Assembly (NCBI GenBank): GCA_004352715.1
Contig: SCFE01000035.1
Span: forward strand, 421,264 to 485,263
Origin: Hofstenia miamia
Taxonomy: Eukaryota > Xenacoelomorpha > Acoela
Length of the DNA: 64,000 nt
Direction of reading: 5' to 3'
The position numbers and the translations under genes were made by a program. Of the stretch, positions 11,445 to 23,108 are shown piece by piece. The notes beneath the pieces were generated by a model that saw only the letters and a program-made list of their open reading frames with translations, was not told the origin of the DNA and did not search any database. The first letter of the stretch is position 1. Every line of letters begins with the position of its first letter.

Positions 11445-13805
11445 AAGGGTTGGGCAAATATGTGGCAAATATTTCTCAAACTTTCTAATTTTTTTTTAAG
11501 TAATCCACTTACACAATATACATAAATGTGTGCACAGTTAGTAAATAGAATCAATACTGTTTCAGTGTAGGTGTTAAGACACATTTTTGATGAAGAATGA
11601 GGCCGCGGGGGAGGGCTTGTCTACTCACTTTTCTCGAAAAAATTACAGGTCTACGTAACAAATACAGGTCTTTTTATCTTAGGGGAAATATAAAAAACTT
11701 CCTCACTTTATAGCAAACAACTGAATAAGTTCACACCTCTGAAAACTAAATTCAAATCCTAGAAAAACCCTAGATTCCTACACATGAGCTACTTAATCCC
11801 CCAGATGCTTGTCGCTGCCCTCATTCCTTTTTTTGTTGAAGTCAGCATAACTTGGATATTTCTCAAATAATATATCGTACCACACTCAAAGTGTACTATG
11901 AAACTGGCCCTTTCTATGAATTACAAAGCTGTAAACTGCATCAAATGAAAACTGTTAAGTACATTAATCACATAGCATTTCAAATTTTCTGTTCACATAA
12001 GGTATTTGTTAGAGGCCCTGTAGAATCATCAAGATTCAATCCTGCTGCCCCTCAACCTCAACAGCAATCACATATCATCCAAGCACCATGGCGGGGTTGC
12101 ATTAGGCATCATTGTTGCTAAGATGAGCACGGACAAGTATATGAGCATTCTGAATGAAAAACTCAATGATTTAAAAAAATACAAATTTTCTAATTCAGAT
12201 TCTGAAAACTGGAGATCTAGAAGAGGGGACTTCTGAAGTACCTCCAAATCTGCAAATTTTTTCTTTAACATGTTAAATTCGCCATATCACACATTTTAAA
12301 TGATTTTCAAAATCTATTCACAATATTGATTTTTATATATGTTTAAAATTTTGGGATTTTTGGAAAAAAATTTTAAGGATTTTTGAAATTTTGAACACTA
12401 TTTTGCGTTAATTTTTCAGATTTTGTTTTATAAAATAATTACTCATTTTATATACGAACCTAGTAATAATAGTGATTCATTATTTCCTTCCTCTTAGTGT
12501 TTGGTTTTAAATGGTAGAAGTTTCGATCGTAAAACTACTTCATTTCTATACATAAGAACTTTTACAATCAGCTAAAATAATTCAATTCTCAAATTACCGA
12601 TTTGCTAAAAATCACGAGTTTAAAAGTTATTGACCCAATTTCTACACCTCTTTTTCTATTCACGAATAATTTCAAATTGTAATTTCTAAATGTTACAGAA
12701 AAATTAATTCTAAAGATGGACCAACCTCCAATGCAAATTAAATGTAATTCAGTAAAATTTACCCTCAGAAGACCAAGGTTTGCACATGCGTTGAAGACCA
12801 AGGGTGGTTTCAATCACCCAAACTGATCGAAAAATGAACCTCACAGTAATTAGAAATGGCTATAAACATTATATTTGCAACTAGTTTTATACTTCCTTTG
12901 ATTAAGATAAAGATTTTTAAATAATATATTAGGTATATACATTACTTTTGAGTAAAGTTGGTGATCAATGTGATTTTTTCAATCACCCACAATCATGAAG
13001 AAGAAACAGTAATATGAAATGAACGTTTATTGAATTTCCATTCATTTAAGAAGAGAAGCTTACATTTCATGGTTAAATTCGCAGAGGTGATTGAAGTAAT
13101 CACCCTTGGTCCTCAAGGAGAGGATAATTTCACATCAGCTCATTCAATTTCTGCTTATTCATTTGTGTTTTTCCTTACTGCAACAAGATGATGACCATGA
13201 ACAAACAAGAAAAGTCATGCAATCTGGCAGACTAAATCGTCGAGCAATTTTAGTTTTGAACATTTTATTGCAGAGGCGAATGAAATAATCACCCTTGGTA
13301 TTCTGAGGGTTAATAGTTTTTGTATTAATGTTTTCTTCTCTCGCCAGATTTCACAAAACATTGATGGTGGTATAGTCAATTGTTGCATTACTGGTCCTGA
13401 TACCTACCCATTCGACAGGTGGCGGTACTGGGAACAAAAAAGACGTGAGATGGGATCGGTAGAAACCAATTTGATTTAATATTTCCGATTATATTTACCT
13501 GCTAAACTAAAATATGTCTGTAATATCTCCATTCAATATTCTGTTTTGTTAATTATGCATAATTTTAGAAAATTTAATTTTAGGATGGGGCCACAAAGAG
13601 ATGTTTCTATATATAAATATAAATTAAAACGCAATAGTAGAAAATCTAAACTAGAACATCAGCAATAACTTTCAAATTGTAATCATAACATGTAGAGAAA
13701 TGTATGAGGATTCAAAATTTAATTAAATCTAGAATGAAAAACATTATGGAAAAATCGAGTTTTAAAGGTTCAGTATCCCCATTAAAATTTCTAGATCTGC
13801 TCTTG
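11445..13805 (+). mobile_element. hAT-like non-autonomous element, copy A, with nested insert
   Basis: Aligns along most of its length with the better preserved copy at 52816-54864, for example ATAAATGTGTGCACAGTTAG, the block around CATCAAGATTCAATCCTGC and AAAACGCAATAGTAGAAA. The left end is lost or unclear. The right end TCTAGATCTGCTCTTG corresponds to CTTAATCCGCCTCCTG of the other copy. No transposase is recognisable. The extra segment 12762-13309, absent from the copy at 52816, is a separate later insertion. Confidence 0.75.
12762..13309 (+). mobile_element. TTAA-type DNA element nested in copy A (548 bp)
   Basis: Starts CCCTCAGAAGACCAAGG and ends CCTTGGTATTCTGAGGG, a 7-bp perfect and longer imperfect inverted end. 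Flanks are TTTA on the left and TTAA on the right, which fits a TTAA target as used by piggyBac-like elements, with one mutation. The empty site is present in the copy at 52816-54864 (near 54325). It carries several near-palindromes of the form GGTGATTGAAxTAATCACC. A short frame near 13190-13290 (DDDHEQTRKVMQ) is shared with the inverted copy at 25524-26094 and may be a transposase scrap. Confidence 0.75.
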
Positions 13806-13851
13806 AAATAAATCATTTAAATATACATGTATATGAATAATTTTTGACAAA

Positions 13852-13911
<60 letters not shown>

Positions 13912-15342
13912 GTGACTGTGAATCAGCTAAATATAATAAAGTAAGTGTGGATATTTCAACTTCATTGGATTTATCCTTGGGAAACTACGAGTGCCTTTGG
14001 TTCACCAGGACGCAAAAGACTACCTCTCGCTAAAAAGACTGCAGTAATTATTTTAGTGATTTTGCTTTCTCCAGTCAATGCAGAGCAAGATTTCTCGCCT
14101 GTTGAATATATATATGAGAATAAGAAAAGTGGTTTATCAATTAAAAACGACTCACAGTGAATTTAAATTTAATATTTTTGTTTTTGTATATTAAATTTTT
14201 TGGAAATAAATGTTGATTTTAAACTTATTTTAACGTTAACTATCCTTTATTTGTTTGCATAGTACAATATATATGATATATACACAATTGACAAATGTAT
14301 ACTTCATAAAATCTATTAAATTTATTCAGACTAGGATACTATCTACAGATAAAAAGCAAAAAAACACTCATTACGCACATGTACAAATAAAAATTTACAG
14401 TACTCTCTCATTCTGCCATTCATGAAGTCTTGTTGTGTTCCTAGAATTTATTATTTATTTAACAGGTTTCCCTTTAACAATCTTTTAAATTATTTCAGCT
14501 CTTAGCATTCTTTTATTACTGGAAAGTTTATTCCGCAGATTTGTAGTTATTACTATATAAAATTTAATTATAGTTAATTGCCTAATTCTATATTAGTTTA
14601 TGAATATTTATATGTTGTTGTATTTAGCTTAATTTGCTATTGAGTACTTTTTGTAAGCTCATAAAATAAATTTCTCTATAAAGATTGAAATAAATATTGA
14701 ATAAAGTGACTTGGCGCCAAAAAAATTAATAATTTCATATACATATATAGAAGATGTACTAGCAAAAATCAAATATGCTATTCCTTCAATTACATATATA
14801 ACTACAATTTTTTAAATGGATTTCATATTAATATAAACATATATTTATAAGGATATCTCTGGATGGACTGAATATTTATGCTCCATATAAATTGTTGTGT
14901 TTTACACACAACACACAACGGCAAGCGTGGTGGTTAAATCAAAATACATAACATCCAAACGTTCCAATAAGGCAATGCACCACGCAAACTGTTCTGATGA
15001 AATCTACTCCAAAATGTATAATAAGTACACACCAATATTGGTCCCCACTCTGTGGAATTAACAATTTTATGTATTTTATTCGTCTTGAAAAATTCGGTGA
15101 GTTTTGCAAATTTTAAATGTTAAGAACAAAATTCGCTTAAAAAAATAATGTCTAAAATAGTTTAACACAGAAAGCTGAATACAAAATTTAATAAAAACCA
15201 AGAACACAAACTAACAAAAATGAAATTGAAACCAAGCTAAAACTGAACTAAGTGTCATTGTACAGCATATAATTGCATATTTGAATTTAATATTTGATCT
15301 GGAGATTTGTACAATTGTACTATTTCCATAATGCATACATTT
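13806..15342. other. Intergenic with a TA microsatellite
   Basis: A (TA)n run lies at about 13855-13912. The rest is AT-rich with no supported gene. Confidence 0.5.
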
Positions 15343-16124
15343 CAGGGTTGCATATAGAAATGGAAACTTCCATTCCATTCCATTTGCAGATTATTTCAAT
15401 GGAAGTGGAATGGAATTGAAAATTATTTTATGGAATGTAAATTTAATGGATATTAATGGAAGTACAATGCCAAAAAAGATTCTCACCGCTATAGAAAATG
15501 TTCAAAGTCTCTGTTGTATTCAAGAAAATCTCTGTTCCATTATAAAAAGTCTAGTTAAAAATACAATTTATTTGATGCTCGAAGAAATCTATAATAATGC
15601 AAAAACATTATTAAGAATTCATTACATGAAATAATTTCTTGCAAAAACAGTGTTTATTGTCCATAAGTTAATTTAACTTTAAGAGATAATAGTAATAAGG
15701 AAGCTGCACTATGCAATATATTCAGATTTTAGTAGCTTAGGAAAGAGGTTTTCCGTCACTGCACTATTAATTCTAGTTGTCTGTATGTGCATACATAAAT
15801 TTTTATAATTCCTAATGAAATCACAATTAATATTATTATCTACAGAAAGTTTGCGATGAATAACAGTTTACTGCATGAATTTTTCCATATATCTTTGCCA
15901 TTTATATGTGATTTTCAATGGTTTATAATATCAATTCAATTTTGAGCTGGACTGGAACAAATGGGACTAATTGGGACTGAAACCAATATAATTCTAATCC
16001 CACAGAACTCTAATCACTAGCTCTTATATTTATGGAAATATGTGGAAATTAATGGAAAAAATATGGAAATGATATTAAAATAGTAGTGGAAGTGGAACAC
16101 GATCGCTTTCCATATGCAAGCCTG
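15343..16124. mobile_element. hAT-like non-autonomous element with TGGAA-rich arms
   Basis: The ends are inverted: CAGGGTTGCATATAGAAA at 15343 and the reverse complement of CAGGCTTGCATATGGAAA ending at 16124. Both arms are rich in TGGAA/TTCCA words (15361-15460 and 16030-16110). Flanking 8-mers (ATACATTT and ACAAGTTT) agree at 5 of 8 positions, so the duplication is doubtful. No transposase is recognised. Confidence 0.65.
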
Positions 16125-16729
16125 ACAAGTTTTATGGAATTTTAACGAATTTTATTTGTTCCTAGAAAGAATTCTTTATCCAAGGTTAGAAGTGGTATAT
16201 TTTTATTATTTTTCATACAAGTTAATTAGATCGGAAACATTAATCGAAATTTCCACTTTGCCTGGAAGGAAATTTTAATATGAATACCTTAGGAATCTTT
16301 ATGTGGAACTGCCACTCAGCGTGCCTGGAAAAGGATCAATCCATGTGTCGGGTCGGGTCAACACTAGTCGGGATAGGCTGGATCGAGTCAGTAATTAGCC
16401 GTGTTGGGTGAGACAAAGACTCAAGATTCAAGATGTACATTCATTGAAATTGAACTCATATATTTTTGTTCAAATCATCAAAAACTATGCTAACTTTATT
16501 TCAATTAGATTTCAATTACATTAAATAAAATAAATGCTTACGGGCATTAAAAGACCTAATTTATTATTATAACCCCTGTCGGTACTAACTGTTTGGGTCT
16601 GAAATAGTTTGGGTCACGTCTGGTTGGCTCAGGAAGTGTTGACTCGTTTCCAGTCTTACAACTGAGGTATGCGCGTATAACCCAGGTGATTCTACCTTAC
16701 CGTATCTAAAAGAAATGTTGAGCTTTTTA
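16125..16729. other. Spacer with GGGTCGGGTC words
   Basis: A locally GC-richer block at 16330-16640 has GTGTCGGGTCGGGTCAAC on the left and GTTTGGGTCACGTCTGG on the right, flanked by CTGGAAA in opposite orientations. It may be another non-autonomous element. Ends are not proven. Confidence 0.3.
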
Positions 16730-16985
16730 TATTGATGGCTAAGAAACCAAATGCACATAATTGTGGTTATAGAAATATTAGCTTTTAGGAAAGTTGTGTT
16801 GCTATCCTACGCTATTGGAAGTAAAAGAAATGAATTTAGCATTTGACACATTGATAATGAGTAAAATCCGCTATGGACTATCCGTATATTCTGCAGATAC
16901 TGCTGTCTTGAAAATTGTCATAGATTTTTTCCATAAATGCTATAAACAAGGACTCCCACAAAATAATCAGATGAATGAAATGTAA
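16730..16985 (+). pseudogene. LINE reverse transcriptase C-terminal scrap
   Basis: The frame at 16794-16985 reads LNLAFDTLIMSKIRYGLSVY followed by a hydrophobic helix and a cysteine-lysine tail. This matches the region after the polymerase core of jockey/CR1-type LINEs (usually written xYxxLIxPxLxYGxxxW). No polymerase motif is present, so this is a small fragment. Confidence 0.4.
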
Positions 16986-17733
16986 TGTACATGGTCCTCT
17001 TTGTTAAAATTTTAGCACTAATCCACTGAGTATATTAAATTCGATATGACTAAAATTTCATGTTAAGACTTACCTCAGACTACACAGAAAAATTTGGCAT
17101 GGTAATCGAAATAACGTACAAGCGAACTGGGTTTAATTGCAATTGGCGGGTGAGACAAAAGCTATTAAGATTATTTGTTCGATATGTAACATTGAATTGG
17201 TATAAAATTATTCTACACTGTGCTCAAATTATTGACACTAGAGCCCTCTGAAATGTTGAAATGTGTGTGGTGTGATAAGGTTGAGTGCAAACAACAGGGG
17301 GATGTTGCGCGAAAATCTATTTAATTGGTTTGTCAGCGGCTCCCAGATTGTGCGAGGTCTTGGGAAGTTGCCTGCAACATAGATAATGAGGTAGCAGATA
17401 ACTGCTTTCTTGCGGGTATTGACGAAAGCAGCAACAGCTCCCTGGTGTGCGCGCGGCCTTGAGGAATTGTCTTGGGAAAATTTTTTGGATCTACGGTTTG
17501 GGATATACGATTTTTTCTGCTATGGAGATGGCTTTGTGTCCTTAGAGACTTATATACATTTAGACAACCACTACTCTGCCAATTCTGGTTGGATTCCTTA
17601 GCTGTTTTCATCATTCAGGAGAACCCCTTCAGCTCTATCTTGAAGTATAAAAATTGGAAATTATTTAATTTAGAAATACAATTTTGATTTCTTTGGAAAT
17701 CCAAAAATTAGCAAAAAGAAAATGTACGATATT

Positions 17734-17735
17734 CN

Positions 17736-17768
<33 letters not shown>

Positions 17769-17815
17769 TACAAGGACAACTTAATTTAAGTTATCCTTGA
17801 TATATATCGAAATGT
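17734..17815. repeat. TA microsatellite with a 29-bp palindrome
   Basis: An N at 17735 precedes a (TA)n run to about 17767. At 17771-17799 a palindrome with arms CAAGGACAACTT and AAGTTATCCTTG (one G-T pair, five-base loop) is set between TA repeats. It could be the fused ends of a TA-targeting element that has lost its middle. Confidence 0.6.
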
Positions 17816-18737
17816 ACGTCCTAACCAGCTCCACTATTTTTTGTTTTTTTCGGATTTATCACATGTGGATCCACTTCAATGTCCAAAACAAAATGATATA
17901 CTTTTCAATATGCTAATATTATAATTAATAGTAGGTCATATTTGGAAACTTATTGCTCCATTAGTTTTTTGTTATTGATACAGTTTATTTAAACAAATGG
18001 TGCAAAATTATAGCAAAATTAATGAGCTCATGAAATTCGCTTAATCAATTTTAATATGTGAGCTATAAGCGTTAAAAAATTGTTTATAGGATCATGAGAA
18101 ATTTTCAAAAATCCCCAGGCTGTTTAAGGTTTTATAAACAACGTTTTATTTAATTATTCTTGATAACATCGACCGTTATATACAAAAGCAGCAATTACTA
18201 TTAATATACATAAATTTACATCTGATGTATACATGTAATGTAGCATAATCCCATTAAAAACAAAAAGAAATCAAGATCGAACATTTTATTCAGAACATAA
18301 AACTCTGATTTACTTGTTTATCATTTAATAGAATTAGCCATCCCAATTTTAGCACGCGACCATTAGCCACGCAGACATATTCTAAGTGGACTGAAGAAAT
18401 TGATAAGCGACAGGTACTTTTTTATCAATAAATATGTTTGTTACGAATTAGTATAAATATGTACAAAGAGTATGTTGATGGAAAATAATTCCTCGGAATT
18501 TAACTTATTGTTATCTGGTTTGATTATTAACTTATAATGTGCAGCTAAGCATTTCATGTGTGGAGCGATCACAAGGGTGTTGCAAGGGGATATTATGTGG
18601 TAGAAGCCTTGATTGATACCCGCATTTAAGTTAGGGATAAGCATAGGGCATTTTTCAATCATGCTTAGCTGGCTAGTGATCATTCAGTTTGCATATAGTA
18701 GTAAGTCCGAGATAGGTTTGTCAGCCAACCCTAGGTG

Positions 18738-19490
18738 TGTTGAATTATTACCTATTTTATTTTAGATCCAAATTTATACATCATAGGAGACCTATAATTG
18801 ACCGTTTTATTTATTGTATTGTATTGTTAACTTTTTACTATTTTTGAGTGTAGGTTAGGAAGCTGCTTTAGTTTATAGTTAGTTTGTATATAGTTACTTT
18901 TATGTTGTCGCAGCTAGTGTCGCGCATTGTGCTATTTTACCTGTATTAAATGTAAGCTAGGAAGCTGCTCTAGTCATTATGTAGTTTTTTTATTGTTTAG
19001 CAGCTAGTGTCAATGCATTGTTACTTGCTGTGTCATTTTGTTAACCCTACACAACATTGAGTGTGAGAGATAAGTCGAATTGTGACTGGTTTTTATTACC
19101 ACTAATAGTTAGGGCATACATAATAAACATTGTCCTTGTGAGTGTGAGCTGAGTCGCTGGAATATGGAAACTTCGGAGAAGTGGATGGACTCTCGGATCC
19201 AGCTTCGGGCAGTTGCCCACTTCTGTAACATCGAACTGGAATCTCTTGGAGCTACCTAAACAGTAGTGGTTACTTATGCTTACGTGGAATCTAATGTTAG
19301 TTAATTCTAGTGTAAAGTATAGCAGAGACAGAGGTTCGGAAAAGAGAGACATTACCCAGCATATGATAATCTGTAATGGCTGTATAACTAAAGAGATACC
19401 GTCAAGAGCACATCTCAGCCTGGGTGATGATTCTACAGTAATATAATAAAACATTAGTGTTTTGAAACACAAGTGTTGCACATAATTACA
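18738..19490 (+). repeat. Possible solo LTR, including a 102-bp tandem duplication
   Basis: Two tandem copies of about 102 bp start at 18851 and 18953 (each with GGAAGCTGCT and GCAGCTAGTGTC). Further on there are a polyadenylation-like AATAAAACA near 19446 and a primer-site-like GTGCAGCAATTCC shortly after the end. Start TGTGTTG and end AATTACA are compatible with TG...CA. No second LTR, gag or pol is seen and the target duplication is not convincing. A 144-codon minus-strand frame here is not considered a gene. Confidence 0.25.
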
Positions 19491-21248
19491 AGGGAAAATT
19501 TTATTGGGTATTTGTGCAGCAATTCCCTAATGTGTGCGGCGCATTTGGGAGGGGGGAATTGATTGAGCTGTGAAATTTCAAGGCAGATGGTAACTATCTT
19601 GTCACGCAACACCTCCCTGATGTGTCCGACTGAGTAAGGTGCACCTTCAAAAAAACTTATACAATGATGCTAATCTCTGTTGTGGATGTCTCAAAATATT
19701 CTAGAGTTGACATTGCTGTGCTTTTGCCTAAAACGAATTTTTAGTTATAAACCTTATTTCTTCGATCATGAAGTGTTGCTTTGCATATAGAACAGCTAAC
19801 GCCCAACTTCCAAGAATATTGAGATTTTAAGTTTGAAAATTGAAAATTCTGATTTTCTTAAATAAAAGGGTAATATACTTCTTTTCGTTATTTTTAAGAA
19901 AACTTTGCGATGATCCCACTGGAAAATATGCTAGCATAAAGCTAGCGTATGTCTAGCTTCTTTAGTTAGCGTAAGCTAGCGTTTTTTGCAAACTTATTTA
20001 CGCTTACTGATGTTAGCGCATTTATGCTAGCATTCACTAGTGCATTCGAAGCAACATTTTAGTCAAGATGATTGTAATATACATGCTAATTAACAAAATA
20101 AATAAATTTGTCAAAGTTTTGCTAATTTAGACAAAAATTTTGTTGGAAAATACGGTTATTGTATTGAAAATCACTGTTCTTTTACAATGTTCGGGACTTC
20201 CTTCTGAGTAAAACGAAAGCTAGTGAAACATTCATTATGCGTGTTACATTGACATAATTTGAACGAATGAAAGAGACATATCTCTACAGTAATGTGCAAA
20301 AAATAGAATCTGAATTCACAATTAATTAAAAAATTAAAAACAGCCAATGCTACCTAATATATAATACAACATTTCTGGTTTCTTTTTTGTGAAATACCTT
20401 TTTTTGATTGATGAAAGTTTTATATACATATAGTCATGTATGCTCTATAAAAAAGAAAAAAATTTACACAACTCACAAATCAATTAAAGTTTTTCACAGA
20501 CCGTTTATATATAGTAAAATTGTTTTTTTTAAATAGTCCAATGTCTTCTTCAATGTTACTTCTTTATTTCTGATTGTTTGATTGAATGTCATCTGTAAAC
20601 ACAAGCGAAATTGCTCGTCACTACGTAGATGGTCTTTTCCTGTATCCCACCTTTTCATTTGTATATTTTTCCTTACAATAACGATAAGATAAACAGTGCT
20701 GTTAACAAATGCATGTGCAGGACTGTCTGCACAATTATATGAAAAACGATGCCATTTCTTAGACTGGATGGCTTGGAAGCTGCGTATGAAGCATAAAATA
20801 AAGATTTGTTTTCATCAGAAAATATTTCGCAATGAATTGGATTGCAGCAGCGACAATTTCAGTTCATTTCTAACAACAAAAGAACTTATGTACTTTTAAA
20901 AATTGCCTTCACAAATACTAAGTTCTAAATATGAAATCGATTTTTGTTAGAACAATGCCCACACTCCTCTTAAGCTATAAAAATTTAGAGTGTTTTGTAA
21001 AATTTTAAAATAAGGATATTTGGCAAATTGTGATTTCAGCATTGCAGGATTGAAAAAGCAATTACCTCAATAGATTTAGGATGGTGGAATTTTCTTAAGT
21101 AGCGTACACATTTATAACTTTGCGCTCAACTTTTTGGGTAATTATAAAGTTCATAGCAAAAATATTTTGCGTACCACACTTCAAACTTTGTGCACTTTTT
21201 GGTTGCACTATATTTATTGCCATTTTTTATAAATACTACTGTAACTAT

Positions 21249-21775
21249 TTAATGGTAAACTGTTATATTCAATAAGACTATCTTTAAAGCTAAATATATG
21301 GTCCAACCAAAAATAAATGAAACGTAGACACGTAAAAAAATATACAGTACATACAGTTTACGAAATAAGTATTGGAACCAAGCATCAAAATGCAGAAATT
21401 TTGTCATTAGCAAAGCTGTAATAGTAAGCATACCTACTAATTTAAACTGGATATTGTAATTTTTCCAGATTAATAACAGCATTTTACTCAATACTTCTTG
21501 AATTAAATCCCCTATACTTACTCTATGTTCATTTTTACCCTGAATTAAATGTTGAAGCTTTAACAGAAAATGCACTTTATTTTGCAAATTGTCCAAATCG
21601 GAAGAAAGTGAAGACGGATGAGGATGGATTGAAGATGGTTATGTTTTTCCGATATTTTTCTGGATATCTTGAATAATATATGATTAATTAAGCTTGATTC
21701 TCTGCAAACTTCAAGACGGACAAAACGGTCAAGAAGACAGTTCAAAACGGCAATTTTTAATGCGATTAAAACCAA
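21249..21775 (-). pseudogene. Hydrophobic protein fragment, unknown
   Basis: Two overlapping frames on the minus strand. The downstream one (21249-21596) has hydrophobic stretches such as FQYLFRKLYVLYIFLRVYV and FIFGWTIYLALKIVLL. The upstream one overlaps the left arm of the inverted repeat at 21600. It resembles a degraded membrane protein but is not identified. Confidence 0.25.
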
Positions 21776-23108
21776 ATATTAATTATGGTAATGCTTAATT
21801 ACCTAAAAATTAGTCTATATTTACTATTGATATATTTAAACACATATTACTAGACGAAAATAGAATCAAGTTTGTGCAGCAATCTATTAAATATCATATA
21901 TATAGATCAATCGGTTCCAACCTTTTATGTTACATTCCCCTTTGTCAATTTTGGAATTGAAACTATTCATTCCTCCTCTTAAGACGCTCTGAAAGTAGTT
22001 GTATACGCGGCGCAGAGGCTAGAGCTTGCCTATGCAACATGCAGTGAACACATTTGCTTCTTGGAGCTTACTTCTTTACAGAAGCTTGAAAGCCTGAAAA
22101 ACACCCAACATTGCTGGTGCACCATCAGTACAGCAGCCAGCAAGATTTTGCCATTCCAAATTCTCCGACACAAAAGAGGCTGAAATTTTCTCCAGAACGT
22201 CTGCCGCTTTTGTAGTCGTCTCAAGAGGAGAGCAATAAAGAAACTCTTTAATGCATCATTGCAAACACTATCAACGTTGCCCTCATCAAATGGAATGTTA
22301 ACTGTGTCGATAGCATTAAAACTCATTGAATAGATATACAAAGATGCTCTACTCCATTAATTATAATAGTCGATTGCAAAAGTGTGAATTTTGATATTTT
22401 TGGACGATGCAGAGATTCCAGTTTTATTTGAGACAAAAAAAATAGTTTCACATGGAGCTGATCAGTCCATCCATTTTGATATATAGTGCTTATCAATACG
22501 GTAAATAATCACAGAGCAATACAGTTTCGAAATGCGTTTGTTGAAAAAGTCAAATAGAAACTCTCAAGTAATAATTAACAAAAGTAATAATTATCCACCA
22601 GAATATAGTAATCATAAATGCAAATTTATGTTGCAATATAGAGCCAAAGAAGCTCTCCAAATGCTGAAAACAGCTAAGCAAAATTCGAGAATACTGACTG
22701 TTTAAATTTTTATAAGTCTTTAAATTCAAATGCCACCTCTGTACCAGAGAAAGTCTTCTACTAACGTTGAAGGGATAAAAAGTTGTAGACGTATTATCTA
22801 TATGATATTCAATAGATTGTTACACAAACTTGATTTCATTTTTGTGTAGCAGTATGTGTTCCCATATTTGAATAGCATATAGACTTAGATTTTTTAGATA
22901 ATTAGGCATCGCCATGACCAAATTTGGTTTTTAATCGAGCTAAAAAGTGTTGTTTTGTCCGTCTTGAAGTTTGCAGATAATTGTAGATGAAGTTGCCACT
23001 TTTTTTAAATAATTTAGTATAATTTCAAATATAATAATCAAAATACGCCTATCAATAACGAAAAAAAATAACCGTTTTTAATCCATCCTCGTCTGCCTTC
23101 ACTTTCGC
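21600..23108. repeat. Long imperfect inverted repeat, arms of about 340 bp
   Basis: The left arm 21600-21955 pairs with 22772-23108. The strongest block is a perfect 25-bp match containing AACTTCAAGACGGACAAAAC. A second near-perfect block contains GGATGGATT and AAGTGAAG at the outer edges, and a third contains AATCAAGTTTGTG at the inner edges. The arms enclose the hAT transposase scrap. They could be transposon ends or an inverted duplication of an older coding segment, because both arms can be read as related peptides (for example FVRLEVCR). Confidence 0.75.
22015..22341 (-). pseudogene. hAT (ZBED-like) transposase fragment
   Basis: On the minus strand the reading LENLEWQNLAG-like segment leads into CCTDGAPAMLGVFQAF, the motif of ZBED5/GTF2IRD2-type hAT transposases in which the D of CTDGAPAM is catalytic. 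It continues through ANVFTACCIGK, matching the usual xVFTHCxxHR segment. A frameshift near 22222 separates it from the upstream piece (VPFDEGNVDS-like part, ending SFFIALLLE), and a TAA interrupts the reading at the FKLL position. Only about 100 residues remain of a protein normally 500-600 long. Confidence 0.7.

Noticed and set aside
11852-12121. 89-codon frame shared in part with 53342-53614
   Set aside because: Shared because both are copies of the same non-coding hAT-like element. The two frames diverge by indels and no known domain appears.
12340-12440. Very T/A-rich repeats that could suggest an origin or scaffold-attachment site
   Set aside because: Part of the dispersed element. The composition alone does not support such a function.
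19047-19481. 144-codon minus-strand open frame
   Set aside because: No family signature and it lies over a repeat-like, non-coding block (tandem 102-bp units and LTR-like signals).
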